Shown here: positions 1-10,121 of the stretch, piece after piece
How positions within the stretch are numbered: the first letter of the stretch is position 1
How the letters are laid out: every line of letters starts with the position of its first letter
Source: JANSWP01 sp041941305
Lineage (GTDB): Bacteria; Bacteroidota; Bacteroidia; Chitinophagales; Saprospiraceae
Direction: 5' to 3'
Length of the DNA: 64,000 nucleotides
NCBI GenBank assembly: GCA_041941305.1
Contig: JBGTQJ010000052.1
Location: 1 to 64,000 of the forward strand
The notes under the pieces: model-generated
The model's database searches: none
Told to the model about the DNA's origin: nothing
The model's input: the letters and a program-made list of their open reading frames with translations, nothing else
Translations under genes and position numbers: made by a program

Positions 1-131
1 TTAAAGGTGATGAACACCTTCAATATAGCAATTTTTTAAACATGACATTGTCAAGGTAACTTAATTCCCGCTATTTCAAATATATATTTTGCCAATAGCA
101 TCCATCCTCGTATTTTCAAGCCGACAAAAAA

Positions 132-191
132 TAAGTAGAAGCTGGAAGACAACAATTTACCGATAAATTGTTGTCTTCCAGCTTCTACTTA
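132..191. repeat. Perfect 28-bp-arm inverted repeat upstream of the subtilisin gene
   Basis: Arms 132-159 and 164-191 are exact reverse complements around the 4-nt loop CCGA. The right arm ends 12 nt before the ATG at 204. As RNA it would form an extremely stable hairpin abutting the ribosome-binding region. There is no T-tract directly after it on the + strand, so it is not a textbook intrinsic terminator, although it could end a transcript coming from left of the window. The same geometry recurs at 19319-19378 and 37215-37270 with unrelated arm sequences. Confidence 0.9.
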
Positions 192-203
192 AAAACACCC
201 ATT

Positions 204-3200
204 ATGAAAAGAGCAATACTAACCTTTTTGACATTTTGTTTTTGTTTCTCCATGACTTTAAATGCTCAGGTAGAGTATTTCGTCTTATTGCATACAGGCG
301 AACAGATTTGGGCAGAAAATGCAAAGGATTATGCTGAGCAATCCTTTATTCATGCAAATGAGTCAATCGATGGTCACTATTATCGTTTATTACAGTTTTA
401 TGAAATTCCAGATCAGCATGGTTTGGATGTTCTGGCTCAACTGGGTATAGAGCTTTTGGAATACATTCCCAATAAAACGTACCTGGCGAGTATTCCAGTC
501 GATTTTGATGTGAATTTATTCTACGACCTGAATGTGCGTTCCATCATGCCAATTGTGACGGACTTGAAGGTGCGAACAGACTTGCTTTCCGGCAATGTTC
601 CAGATTGGGCGGTAAAAGGACAGCAAGTGGAGTTAATGGTCAAATATTATAAAAACCTGCGCCACGATGCCATTTTGGATTATTGTAAGGTAGACGGGAT
701 CAAGGTTTTGGGAGAGAATGGATACAATAATTTCCTTCATGTTCAGATACCCATCCAAAGGATCTTGGAAATCGCTTCCTTACCATATATTTCTTTTATG
801 GAGCCAATTGCAGAACCAGGTCAGCCAGAAGACGATGGTGGACGTTCATTGCATAGAGCGAATGTGATAGACTCAGATATGCCATCGGGAAGGCATTATA
901 ATGGAGAGGGGGTGAGTGTATTGTGTAGAGATGATGGGGTCGTTGGACCGCATATTGATTTTCAGGGCCGAATGACCAACCTGACGAATGATCTTACCGG
1001 AACCCATGGAGATGGAGTTTCAGGTATTATGTCAGGTGCAGGTAATTTCAATCCTAGGTTTAGGGGTATGGCAACGGCCTCCACACTATGGGTTATTAAT
1101 TATCAAGATGATTTTTTGGATAATACCATGGAGCTGTTCTTCACTGAAAATGTAATTATCACCAACTCTTCCTACAGTAATGGATGCAATGCTGGATATA
1201 CTGGAATTACAGCTATTGTAGAACAACAATTATACAATAACCCTACTTTAATGCATGTCTTTTCTGCTGGTAATTCCAACAACAATAACTGTGGTTATGG
1301 TGCAGGGAACCAATGGGGTAATATCACTGGAGGACACAAACAAGCAAAAAATTGCATAGCCACTGCAAATTTATTTGTTGATGGTGCTCTCGTTAATTCT
1401 TCAAGTCGGGGACCTGCTCATGATGGAAGAATCAAACCTGATATAGCAGCTCATGGACAGGGGCAAATTTCGACCAATCCTAATCAAGGTTATCAGGATT
1501 TTGGAGGAACTTCTGCCGCTGCTCCGGGTATTGCAGGAATCAATGCAATGTTGCAAAGTGCATATATGCAATTAAATAATGGTGAAACTGCTGAAAGTGC
1601 CCTTATAAAGGCTTGTTTGCTAAATACCGCGAATGAGATGGGAAACATTGGTCCTGATTTTAAGTTTGGCTGGGGACATGTAAATGCTTACCGGGCAGCT
1701 TTAACTCTTGAAGAGGAAAGGTATTTTAAAAATACAATAAATCCCGGGGAAACGATTAACCATACTATTGCTATTCCCGGAGGAGTTCAAACAGCTAGAA
1801 TTATGGTTTATTGGGCAGATCCTGAAGCGAGTGTAATGACGACCAAATCACTAATTAATGATTTAGATATAAAAGTCATTGCCCCTGATGCAAGTGAACA
1901 TCTTCCCTGGATTTTAGATCATACACCAGATCCGGCACTGTTGGATTTACCTGCAACAAAAGGAGTAGATCATTTGAATAATATGGAACAAGTTTCAATC
2001 GATTTCCCTGCTGCTGGAGATTATACTTTAGAAGTATCAGGCTTTGAATTACCATTTGGTAATAAAGAATATTGGGTTGTTTATGATTTTAGAACGACGC
2101 AAATAACAGTCACCTATCCTAATGGCGGAGAACGGTTCGTACCCGGAGAGACAGAATGGATCCGTTGGGATGCTGAAGGAAATGATGGATTTTTTCAGGT
2201 ATTTTATTCTTTGGATAATGGAGATAACTGGGAGTTTGTGGAAGGTCTTATAGGCGATGCAAGAATGGTTGAGTGGGTAGTACCTGAAGCCCTTACAGGT
2301 AATGCACTTTTCCGGATAAGTAATGGTCCAGAAACTGATATGAGTGATGGTACATTTTCTATTGCGCCAGTCCCCAATGGCATAGATGTAGCTCAAGCTT
2401 GCCCTGATTATATTCAAGTTGCATGGTCCCCAATTGAAGAAGCTACCTCTTATGATGTTTATCTTTTGGGTGATAAATTTATGGAAGTTGTCGGTAACAC
2501 AATTGATACATTCTTTAATATTCCTACAATAAACGGAAACCCCACACTGGATTATTGGTATGCAGTCGGAATGAATGATGCAACAACGAATGCTACTGGA
2601 AGACGGACAATTGCCAGGTTTTGGAACGGAGGCTTGTCAGACTGTGAAGATCTTCAGAATGATGTGGGTATTGAAATAATACTTGCACCAGCATCCTCGT
2701 TAGCTTCCTCAGACTTATTGCTTGGTTGTGATGAAATAGATCAACCAATTTCCATTGAAATTAGGAACAATGGACAGGTACCTCAATCCAATTTCGAGGT
2801 AGGCTATCAAATTGATGATGAACCAGCAGTTACAGAAACTTTTACCGAAACTATTGGATCAGGAGAAACAGCCTCTTACACATTTGCTCAATCGTTTTCA
2901 ACCGATATGGAGACGTCTTTTTCTTTTAAATCCTGGACCAATCTTCTAAATGATGAAGCCGGTTTTAATGATACCGTTTCCCAAACATTAAACGTTTCAT
3001 TTTATTCCGGTTTCGGTGTTTCTGGAATCAATTATTCAGAAAATTTTGAGAATCCATCATTTCCTCCTCAAGGCTTTTTAATTAATAATCCTGATCAAGG
3101 CGTAGAATGGCAAGAAGCTGAGGTTACTGGAATTAATGATTTTCAAACCAGAGCCACCGTATTTCCAAATGCATTGACTGTTGCCAACACTAGGGAAAGA

Positions 3201-4301
3201 GACGAGTTTATTACAGAGTTGATTGACTTAACTTCCATATTATCTGGAGTGGTGACTTTCGATGTGGCTTATGCAATGAGAAGCAATCGGACGGATACAC
3301 TACAAATTTGGGCTTCGGATGATTGTGGAGCTACTTTTAAATATAAAATATTTGAGAAGTTTGGAAATAATTTGACTACTGCCTCTCAAACCAATGGGTT
3401 TTTCCAACCTTCTGGTGGAAATCAATGGAAAACTGAGTCTGCAGGTCTGGCAGATGTATTGGGTGGTTCAGCCATTTTGAAATTTGTCAACATTAGTATG
3501 GGGGGGAATAATTTGTATATAGACAATATAAATATTACTCAAATTGATTTTCCAAATGCCATAATAAGTGCAACTAAAACAGAAGCTTGCCTGAATAAAT
3601 TAATCGCCTTTACCGCTGCTTCTGAGGGACCTTTTATTACCCATGAATGGAGTTTTGGCCCCAATGCTTCTATACTTAATGCTTTTGGAGAGGGGCCTCA
3701 TTTCGTATTATTCCTGACTCCAGGAATTCATCCTGTGTCACTCTATGCCACAAATGGGGCAGGTACAGATACGATGATACTTGAAATATCCATAATAACC
3801 GACGATCCCATCGCCTCTTTCGATGTATCCAACAACAACGGTCAAGTCACCTTCACCAACACTTCCACAGGAGCTGAGGAGTTCTTATGGAATTTTGGAG
3901 ATGGCAATACCAGTAATGAAGAATCACCAGTGCACATTTATACGTCGCCTGGCTCTTATGAGGTGACCCTTATTGTGGAGAATGATTGTGGTAATCATAC
4001 CATTACACAAACCGTGGATATTACAACTGGTGTCAATGACTTAAACCTCAATTTCTCAGCAGCTTTAATGCCGAATCCTACTTCTGGACTATTTGAAGTG
4101 GTTTTGGAAAGTGACGATTCCCAAACATTGACGATTGAATTATTAGACCTTCGGGGAATATTGATTCAAAGAGAAAAGGTGATGCCAGGAAATGGAATTA
4201 TTCGAAAAGCTTTTGATGCGAGTGAATTGGCTGCCGGAGTGTATTTTGTGAAAATACAAGGCGAGGAAGGCTTTTTGACTAAGCGAATTGTTGTGGAATA
4301 G
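204..4301 (+). CDS. Secreted subtilisin-like serine protease with PKD domain and T9SS sorting signal
   Basis: Large exported S8-family protease, 1365 residues from the ATG at 204. That start is chosen because it begins a clean signal peptide (MKRAILTF to NAQ); an upstream in-frame start at 168 would lie inside the hairpin at 132-191. The catalytic triad is visible as Asp243 (CRDDGV), His268 (THGDG) and Ser437 (GGTSAAAP). Beyond it come a beta-rich C-terminal half, a PKD-like domain near residues 1205-1285 (FLWNFGDGNTS), and a final block of about 75 residues starting PNPTSG and ending KRIVVE, typical of type A T9SS cargo. Expected to cross the outer membrane and act outside the cell or on its surface. 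It leads a + strand run of three secreted hydrolases. Function beyond proteolysis is not visible. Confidence 0.93.
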   Translation: MKRAILTFLTFCFCFSMTLNAQVEYFVLLHTGEQIWAENAKDYAEQSFIHANESIDGHYYRLLQFYEIPDQHGLDVLAQLGIELLEYIPNKTYLASIPVDFDVNLFYDLNVRSIMPIVTDLKVRTDLLSGNVPDWAVKGQQVELMVKYYKNLRHDAILDYCKVDGIKVLGENGYNNFLHVQIPIQRILEIASLPYISFMEPIAEPGQPEDDGGRSLHRANVIDSDMPSGRHYNGEGVSVLCRDDGVVGPHIDFQGRMTNLTNDLTGTHGDGVSGIMSGAGNFNPRFRGMATASTLWVINYQDDFLDNTMELFFTENVIITNSSYSNGCNAGYTGITAIVEQQLYNNPTLMHVFSAGNSNNNNCGYGAGNQWGNITGGHKQAKNCIATANLFVDGALVNSSSRGPAHDGRIKPDIAAHGQGQISTNPNQGYQDFGGTSAAAPGIAGINAMLQSAYMQLNNGETAESALIKACLLNTANEMGNIGPDFKFGWGHVNAYRAALTLEEERYFKNTINPGETINHTIAIPGGVQTARIMVYWADPEASVMTTKSLINDLDIKVIAPDASEHLPWILDHTPDPALLDLPATKGVDHLNNMEQVSIDFPAAGDYTLEVSGFELPFGNKEYWVVYDFRTTQITVTYPNGGERFVPGETEWIRWDAEGNDGFFQVFYSLDNGDNWEFVEGLIGDARMVEWVVPEALTGNALFRISNGPETDMSDGTFSIAPVPNGIDVAQACPDYIQVAWSPIEEATSYDVYLLGDKFMEVVGNTIDTFFNIPTINGNPTLDYWYAVGMNDATTNATGRRTIARFWNGGLSDCEDLQNDVGIEIILAPASSLASSDLLLGCDEIDQPISIEIRNNGQVPQSNFEVGYQIDDEPAVTETFTETIGSGETASYTFAQSFSTDMETSFSFKSWTNLLNDEAGFNDTVSQTLNVSFYSGFGVSGINYSENFENPSFPPQGFLINNPDQGVEWQEAEVTGINDFQTRATVFPNALTVANTRERDEFITELIDLTSILSGVVTFDVAYAMRSNRTDTLQIWASDDCGATFKYKIFEKFGNNLTTASQTNGFFQPSGGNQWKTESAGLADVLGGSAILKFVNISMGGNNLYIDNINITQIDFPNAIISATKTEACLNKLIAFTAASEGPFITHEWSFGPNASILNAFGEGPHFVLFLTPGIHPVSLYATNGAGTDTMILEISIITDDPIASFDVSNNNGQVTFTNTSTGAEEFLWNFGDGNTSNEESPVHIYTSPGSYEVTLIVENDCGNHTITQTVDITTGVNDLNLNFSAALMPNPTSGLFEVVLESDDSQTLTIELLDLRGILIQREKVMPGNGIIRKAFDASELAAGVYFVKIQGEEGFLTKRIVVE

Positions 4302-4326
4302 TACCAAACGATTTTTATAAATAGGG

Positions 4327-4353
4327 AAGCCGGGCTTTGGGTCCGGCTTTTTT
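4327..4353 (+). terminator. Intrinsic terminator after the subtilisin gene
   Basis: Stem AAGCCGG (4327-4333) pairs with CCGGCTT (4343-4349) around a 9-nt loop and runs straight into a T-tract, 25 nt after the stop codon. It separates the protease from the following S51 peptidase gene. Confidence 0.85.
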
Positions 4354-4460
4354 ATTGGTGGATTCAAGTTTATGGCTAGTTTTTATTATTTGCTTTCAAT
4401 CAGCCATATAATATTAGCGATTATTATCTTGCAGTCACCTTAAAAATTAAGCCATGTATT

Positions 4461-5783
4461 ATGAATACCATTCGAACTATACCCATTGTCATTTTCTTAT
4501 TGATTACACCTTGTTTGGGGTTATCACAAGGTTTTACCAATTGGATAACAGGCGATACGGCTGATTTTTCAACATCCAATCATTTAGGAGGCATTGTCCT
4601 GGCAGGTGGTGGAACCGACAATGATCAAGCCATGCAATGGATGCTCAATCGGGCTGGGGGAGGAGACATCGTGGTGATTAGAGCTTCTGGTTCTGATGGT
4701 TACAATAATTATTTCTATTCAGAATTAGGGGTGAATGTCAATTCAGTGGAAACCATACGATTTGATGATACAGCTGCATCCACAGATGCCTATGTCATTC
4801 AGCAAATTCGGAATGCCGAAGTACTATTTATTGCAGGAGGGGATCAATACGATTACTTTCAATTTTGGAAGGATCAACCAATTGAGGATGCGCTCAATTA
4901 TTTGATCAATGAGAAAGGAGTAACCGTAGGTGGGACAAGTGCAGGTATGGCCATTTTGGGAAATGCTTATTACACGCCTTCTGGTGGATCTCTGGATTCG
5001 GATGAAGCACTCTCCAACCCCTTCCATCCTGACATCAACATTCTGGGAAAAGATGATTTTATCCAAAATCCATATTTACCGGATTTGGTGACAGATACCC
5101 ATTATGACCAGCGGGATAGGCAGGGGAGGCATATGACATTCCTGGCTAGGCTCGCAAATGATTATGGCATTCAATCATACGGTATCGCATGTAATGAAGT
5201 CACTGCTGTCTGTATTGATGAAGCCGGAATTGCCAGGGTTTTTGGTGAATATCCGGACTATCCTGATTTTGCATACTTTCTCAAAAGTAATTGTCAAAGT
5301 GAATTTGTACCTGAAGTAATTTTAGATGGAAGCCCTTTGACATGGAATCGCTCACAGGCAGCCCTAAAGGTCTACAAAGTTCCCGGTATGGTTTCTGGTG
5401 CGACTAATTTTGATTTGAATGATTGGGAAACTGGAAATGGTGGTGACTGGGAAGCCTGGTATGTAGAAAATGGAGAACTTTTAAAAAATTTAGATTCCAA
5501 TTCTGATTGCGATGAAACGACAGCGTTAAAAGATTTAGGAGTAGAAAATGATTGGATTCAGGTTTTTCCAAATCCCTTTCAGACTGAGGTATTTGTCAAA
5601 AGAGACAAGGACATTCAGGCGGCTACTATCAAAATATTCGATATTACCGGAAGTATGGTTTTCGAAAAAAGGGCTAGCAGTAAAGTAGAATCTTTAATGT
5701 TGGATCATTTGAATGATGGGAATTATATTTTGGAATATCAAAATGATCAGCAAGTTATTAGGAAGAAAATCACAAGGCTTTAA
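4461..5783 (+). CDS. Secreted cyanophycinase-like S51 peptidase with T9SS sorting domain
   Basis: Member of the S51 family (cyanophycinase/dipeptidase E fold). The chain starts with a signal peptide ending near GLSQG. Glycine-rich strands GGIVLAGGG and VLFIAGGDQ follow, and then the nucleophile motif GGTSAGM with Ser160. Characterised cyanophycinases cleave the cyanophycin storage polymer to beta-Asp-Arg dipeptides; whether this one uses cyanophycin or another peptide is not decidable here. The last 80 residues (VFPNPF ... IRKKITRL) form a type A T9SS domain, so the enzyme should be surface-attached or released. It lies between two other secreted hydrolases on the same strand, 50 bp before the penicillin-acylase-like gene. 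Confidence 0.9.
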   Translation: MNTIRTIPIVIFLLITPCLGLSQGFTNWITGDTADFSTSNHLGGIVLAGGGTDNDQAMQWMLNRAGGGDIVVIRASGSDGYNNYFYSELGVNVNSVETIRFDDTAASTDAYVIQQIRNAEVLFIAGGDQYDYFQFWKDQPIEDALNYLINEKGVTVGGTSAGMAILGNAYYTPSGGSLDSDEALSNPFHPDINILGKDDFIQNPYLPDLVTDTHYDQRDRQGRHMTFLARLANDYGIQSYGIACNEVTAVCIDEAGIARVFGEYPDYPDFAYFLKSNCQSEFVPEVILDGSPLTWNRSQAALKVYKVPGMVSGATNFDLNDWETGNGGDWEAWYVENGELLKNLDSNSDCDETTALKDLGVENDWIQVFPNPFQTEVFVKRDKDIQAATIKIFDITGSMVFEKRASSKVESLMLDHLNDGNYILEYQNDQQVIRKKITRL

Positions 5784-5833
5784 TTCATTTTCCTGACTTA
5801 AGAGTCGGAAATCTAACACAAAAATGGAACAAA

Positions 5834-8260
5834 ATGAACAACCAATCCATCTTCCAAATCCTTTTGTTGGGCGTCTTCCTACCTATCCTTTCCATTTCCC
5901 AAAACAAATCCGAAACCCTTCAAATAAAAGGACTTCAGGCGCCTGTCGAAATTATCATTGACGAATGGGGCATTCCCCACATTTATGCCCAAAATGAAGT
6001 AGACCTGTTTTTTGCACAAGGCTTCAACGCAGCACGAGATAGGCTGTTTCAATTAGAAGTTTGGCGCAGACAGGCTACTGGTACGGTTGCAGAAATACTT
6101 GGTCCCAGGGAGCTCAAAAGAGACATCGGTACACGTTTGTTTCAATTCAGAGGCGATATGATAGCTGAAATGAATCACTATCACGAGCGAGGTACATCGA
6201 TCATTACTGCATTTACGAATGGCATCAATGCTTATATCGAACTTACAGAAAAGCAACCGAGTTTATTGCCATTGGAATTTCAATTGCTCAAAATCAAGCC
6301 TCTAAAATGGACCCCAAAAGAAGTGATTTCCAGGCATCAGGGTTTATTAGGGAATATCACTCAGGAATTAAAAATCGGCAGGTTGGTAGCAAAAGTTGGT
6401 GTTGAAAAAGCAAAAGAGCTTTCCTGGTTTCACCCAAATGATCCCATTTTAGAAATTGATCCCAAAATTGACAAAGACCATTTGTTTGAAGATATTTTAG
6501 GATTGTACAATGCATATAGAAATCCAGTGCGATTCCAGCCAGAAGACTTGATTTCTAATGCCAGCATAAAGGATATGGATCTTTACCGGTCACTGGTGGA
6601 GGCAGATGAAGCAGCTTATGAACTCAGCCAAAAATACGACCTCAACACCATTGGCAGCAATAATTGGATAGTCAATGGAGACCATACTCAATCAGGTTAC
6701 CCCATGATGGCTAATGACCCTCACCGAACCCAGGCTGCCCCCTCTTTGCGTTACATGGCACATCTGGTAGCTCCGGGATGGAATGTCATCGGAGGCGGAG
6801 AACCCGAAATCCCGGGAATTTCAATCGGTCACAATGAATTCGGAACCTGGGGCTTAACTGTTTTCCGAACGGATGGTGAAGATTTATTCGTTTACAAAAC
6901 CAATCCTGAGAATCCCAATCAATATTGGTACAAGGGTGCCTGGGAAAATATGCGCATCATTAAGGACACCTTTCCTGTTAAAGGACAAAAACCCGAAATA
7001 GTAGATTTGAAATACACTCGCCACGGACCGGTGACTTTTGAAGATACTGATAAAAATATTGCCTATGCTGTACAATGCGCCTGGTTGGAAATAGGAGGTT
7101 CGCCCTACCTCGCAAGTTTGCGCATGAATCAATCCAGAAATTTTGAAGAATTTCGGGAAGCTTGCAATTATTCCAATATTCCTGGAGAAAATATGATTTG
7201 GGCAGATAGAGCGGGGAATATTGGTTGGCAGGCTGTAGGGATCGCTCCGATTCGCAGGAATTGGAGTGGTTTGGTACCAGTCACTGGAGATGGTTCCTAC
7301 GAATGGGATGGGTATCTGCCTATTATTGCCAAACCTCATGTTTACAATCCGGAAAGTGGTATTTTTTATACCGCCAATGCCAATGTCACTCCAAATAATT
7401 ATATCCATAAAGATGCTTTGGGCTTTAGCTGGAGTGACCCATATCGACAGACAAGGGTGGCGGAATTGCTAGGGAATGGACGCAAACATTCCCTTATGGA
7501 CATGGCGGTTTATCAGACCGATTATTTGAGTATTCCAGCAAGGCAATTAGTCCCCTTGTTAAAGGGATTGAGTTTTGAAGACCCTACAGTTGAAACTGCC
7601 CGGCGCTATTTAATTAACTGGGATTTTAGGATGGAAACTAGCTCTATTCCTGCTGGGATTTATCATGCCTGGGAACAAGAATTGAGAGCTGAAATGGAAT
7701 TATTGATGGTTCCAAAAGAAGCAAAACCATTTGTAACTGTGCAAATGAAAAAAGTCATGGACTGGTTGATTTTGCCAGATGGAAAATTTGGTGATGATCC
7801 CATCAAAGGGCGAAATGAATTTTTGAAAAAATCCCTTCAACAGGCGACCAACAATTTGAAAGGAAAATTAGGGAGCAATATGAACTATTGGTCTTTTGGA
7901 CAGGAAAAGTACAAACATATCCTTCTAAAACACCCAATGAGTAATGCAGTGAAAGCAGATATTCGCCAAAAACTCGAAGTAGGGCCTGCTCCTCGTGGAG
8001 GCAATAGTTTTACAGTCAACAACACCAGTTCCAATGACAATCAGTCTCATGGTGCTTCTTTTCGAATGATAGTGGATACAGGTGATTGGGATGCGTGTTT
8101 GGGGACAAATGCACCTGGTCAATCTGGCAACCCGGATCATCCACATTACCGAAATTTATTTGAAATATGGGCTAAGGATCAATATTTTCCAGTTTTTTAT
8201 TCGAGGGAGAAAGTGGAATCGGTTAAAGAAGAAGTGTTTCGTTTATTGCCCGAAGGATGA
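5834..8260 (+). CDS. Penicillin acylase family (S45) N-terminal-nucleophile amidohydrolase
   Basis: Exported 808-residue member of the S45/Ntn hydrolase family, which covers penicillin G acylases, AHL acylases and related amidases. A signal peptide covers about residues 1-22. The alpha-chain region contains WGIPHIYAQNEVDLFFAQGF, the family's usual start. The precursor should self-cleave before Ser275 in NTIGSNNWIV, making Ser275 the N-terminal nucleophile of the beta chain. MANDPHR and GISIGHNEFGTWGLT further on are typical family signatures. Length fits family members. The substrate cannot be read from sequence; quorum-signal acylase activity is possible but unproven. No T9SS domain, so probably periplasmic. 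It follows the S51 peptidase by 50 bp and may share its transcript, although a small hairpin lies in the gap. Confidence 0.92.
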   Translation: MNNQSIFQILLLGVFLPILSISQNKSETLQIKGLQAPVEIIIDEWGIPHIYAQNEVDLFFAQGFNAARDRLFQLEVWRRQATGTVAEILGPRELKRDIGTRLFQFRGDMIAEMNHYHERGTSIITAFTNGINAYIELTEKQPSLLPLEFQLLKIKPLKWTPKEVISRHQGLLGNITQELKIGRLVAKVGVEKAKELSWFHPNDPILEIDPKIDKDHLFEDILGLYNAYRNPVRFQPEDLISNASIKDMDLYRSLVEADEAAYELSQKYDLNTIGSNNWIVNGDHTQSGYPMMANDPHRTQAAPSLRYMAHLVAPGWNVIGGGEPEIPGISIGHNEFGTWGLTVFRTDGEDLFVYKTNPENPNQYWYKGAWENMRIIKDTFPVKGQKPEIVDLKYTRHGPVTFEDTDKNIAYAVQCAWLEIGGSPYLASLRMNQSRNFEEFREACNYSNIPGENMIWADRAGNIGWQAVGIAPIRRNWSGLVPVTGDGSYEWDGYLPIIAKPHVYNPESGIFYTANANVTPNNYIHKDALGFSWSDPYRQTRVAELLGNGRKHSLMDMAVYQTDYLSIPARQLVPLLKGLSFEDPTVETARRYLINWDFRMETSSIPAGIYHAWEQELRAEMELLMVPKEAKPFVTVQMKKVMDWLILPDGKFGDDPIKGRNEFLKKSLQQATNNLKGKLGSNMNYWSFGQEKYKHILLKHPMSNAVKADIRQKLEVGPAPRGGNSFTVNNTSSNDNQSHGASFRMIVDTGDWDACLGTNAPGQSGNPDHPHYRNLFEIWAKDQYFPVFYSREKVESVKEEVFRLLPEG

Positions 8261-8279
8261 AAGGTTTCGTTTTAGAATA

Positions 8280-8975
8280 TTATTCAAAGATCTCTTCGAG
8301 CTCAATTGAAAAACCAGATATGGTTTGACTAGTAATGGTACCTTTTTCTTCAACTTTATTTGTTAAAATCATTTTATCATTTTTATTTAGAAAGGTTTCA
8401 ACGGTTTTTTCTAAAGGATCAACAAGCCAGTATTCTCTAACACCATACTTGCTATAGCTGGTCATCTTTTCCCCTTCATCTTTCCCTTTTGTACCCGTAG
8501 AAAGTATTTCTACAATAAAGTCAGGCGCCCCCAAGACGAATTCTTGTAATATAGACATTCGAGCATTAGAAATAAACAAAATATCAGGCTGGTAAACATT
8601 GTCTTTGGAAAAGTGTACATCCATAGGGGCAGTTAGAACTTTTCCCAATTTGTTTTTTCGAACATGTAAGTTTAAAAGTGTTGATAAGTTGATGGAAACG
8701 ATTTGATGGGTAGATTTAGGTGAGGGCATGTAAACTAATTTACCATTTATCAATTCATAAGGGGCATTTTCAGGCAGGGCCAGGTAGTCTTCAACCGTAA
8801 AATCGTTTCGACTTTCCTCAATAATCGTAATGAAAATTTCTCCATCTTTTTCAAAAACCAATTGTCCCTGGAATACTACAAAGCTCCTTCCTTTCAACAA
8901 TTTTTTAAAATCTGCTTGTTGAATGTGGGTATATAGATTTAAGAAAGAATTGACTGCCATTGTTATTTTTTTCAA
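8280..8975 (-). CDS. Uma2 family (DUF820) putative restriction-endonuclease-fold protein
   Basis: The Uma2 domain occupies residues 55-231. Its PD-(D/E)XK-like core is seen in YELINGKLVYMPSP, YQPDILFIS, APDFIVEILS and YGVREYWLVDP. These proteins are numerous in cyanobacteria and occur across Bacteroidota; their cellular role is not established. About 50 residues precede the usual domain start (FLNLYTHIQQ ... FITIIEE) and look like a small extra domain. An internal Met6 is an equally good start. It ends 19 bp from the convergent acylase gene. It is a single gene, not part of a recognisable defence cluster. Confidence 0.82.
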   Translation of the reverse strand: MKKITMAVNSFLNLYTHIQQADFKKLLKGRSFVVFQGQLVFEKDGEIFITIIEESRNDFTVEDYLALPENAPYELINGKLVYMPSPKSTHQIVSINLSTLLNLHVRKNKLGKVLTAPMDVHFSKDNVYQPDILFISNARMSILQEFVLGAPDFIVEILSTGTKGKDEGEKMTSYSKYGVREYWLVDPLEKTVETFLNKNDKMILTNKVEEKGTITSQTISGFSIELEEIFE

Positions 8976-9028
8976 AACAAAAATAGCACTTTTTGAAAAA
9001 AGAAATTTGAAGTGAAAATTGGAGTGAA

Positions 9029-9925
9029 TTATTCCCCCTTTCTCGAAATAATAAAAAACACGCCCAATAACATCAATATTGCCGCAATAAAGGATTGGAC
9101 TGTCAAAACTTCATTGTTGAAGCCCCAACCGAGCAACATGGCAACAATCGGATTGACGTAAGTAGAGGTCGCAACTTTTTCAGGTGATACTTTGGACAGC
9201 AAATAATTAAAGGCAGAAAAAGCGATAATAGAGCCACCAATTACCGAAAACACCCAGCCTCCCCAGGCTTTTGCAGAAACTGCTTGAATTTTAAATCCTT
9301 CCATCTCCCCCCATAACAGGCTCACTATGACTAAGATGGCTCCACCTGTTACCATTTGCATTGCTGAGGTCAACCATTTGGAATCTGGAAAGTCTTTGTC
9401 TGTAACAAACAAGGTCGCATAACCCCACATCGTAATGCTGAAGAGGATGATCCCGATACCCCAAAGTGTATTGCTGTCCGTCAAAAATTGTTCTTGCCAG
9501 ACCAAAACTGCCATGCCGGAGACCCCGAGAAAGATGCCCAACCAGCTTTTTAGTTTTGGACGTTGTCCTCGCATATTCCACATAAGCAAAACGATCACAA
9601 GCGGTTCCAATGCTACAATTAAGGAAGCGATTCCAGTATCCACAAATTGCAATGTCCAGATCAATGTGCCGGTTCCGGTTACCAAAAAGAAGAAACCTGA
9701 AATCGTCGCATTTTTCCATTGTTTCCAGCTGGGCTTAGGTAAGTTTAAAGGGATGGCTATGACAAACATGATGGCTCCTGCTACCAAAAAACGGGTAGCA
9801 CTCATCATAAAGGGAGGAATATCCTGAATGGCTAAATAGTTCGCCAAATAAATGGCTCCCCAAAGGAAATAAATTGCAAAAAAAGCCAGTGGAATCAACC
9901 ACTTTTCTGTCAGGAGTTTTTTCAT
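9029..9925 (-). CDS. EamA/DMT-family transporter
   Basis: Integral membrane protein of about 298 residues with ten predicted hydrophobic segments in two five-helix EamA repeats. Characteristic stretches are FLWGAIYLANYLAI at the first repeat and LGWGFNNEVLTVQSFIAAILMLLGVFF at the end. Family members export or import small metabolites, including amino acids; the substrate is unknown. I place the start at 9925 (MKKLLTEKW) rather than the longer frame beginning at 10015. The extra 30 residues are hydrophilic, and 10015 falls in the terminator region of the upstream TonB receptor gene. Confidence 0.85.
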   Translation of the reverse strand: MKKLLTEKWLIPLAFFAIYFLWGAIYLANYLAIQDIPPFMMSATRFLVAGAIMFVIAIPLNLPKPSWKQWKNATISGFFFLVTGTGTLIWTLQFVDTGIASLIVALEPLVIVLLMWNMRGQRPKLKSWLGIFLGVSGMAVLVWQEQFLTDSNTLWGIGIILFSITMWGYATLFVTDKDFPDSKWLTSAMQMVTGGAILVIVSLLWGEMEGFKIQAVSAKAWGGWVFSVIGGSIIAFSAFNYLLSKVSPEKVATSTYVNPIVAMLLGWGFNNEVLTVQSFIAAILMLLGVFFIISRKGE

Positions 9926-10007
9926 GAGGGGGCAAAGGAAAGGAATGTTTAGGAGAGTTTTTTCATTTTTTTTTGAAAGGAATTCATGGAAATGATTCAA
10001 TATGATC

Positions 10008-10056
10008 AATAGCACAAAAAGAAAAGCCCTAACAGTACTTTTGTCCTGTTAGGGCT
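10008..10056 (-). terminator. Intrinsic terminator of the Oar-like receptor gene
   Basis: Perfect 11-bp stem, 10025-10035 with 10046-10056 (AGCCCTAACAG and its complement), around a 10-nt loop. On the minus strand it is followed by a T-rich run (10008-10024). It lies about 65 nt after the receptor's stop codon. Confidence 0.85.
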
Positions 10057-10121
10057 AATGGTTAAACACTTTAGTTACAGTCGCAGTTGGCGACCATTAG
10101 ACTCGAAGTGTAAATACGTTC

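Noticed and set aside
8280..8975. Restriction-modification or defence island around the Uma2 protein
   Set aside because: No methyltransferase, specificity or other defence gene adjoins it; neighbours are an acylase and a metabolite transporter.
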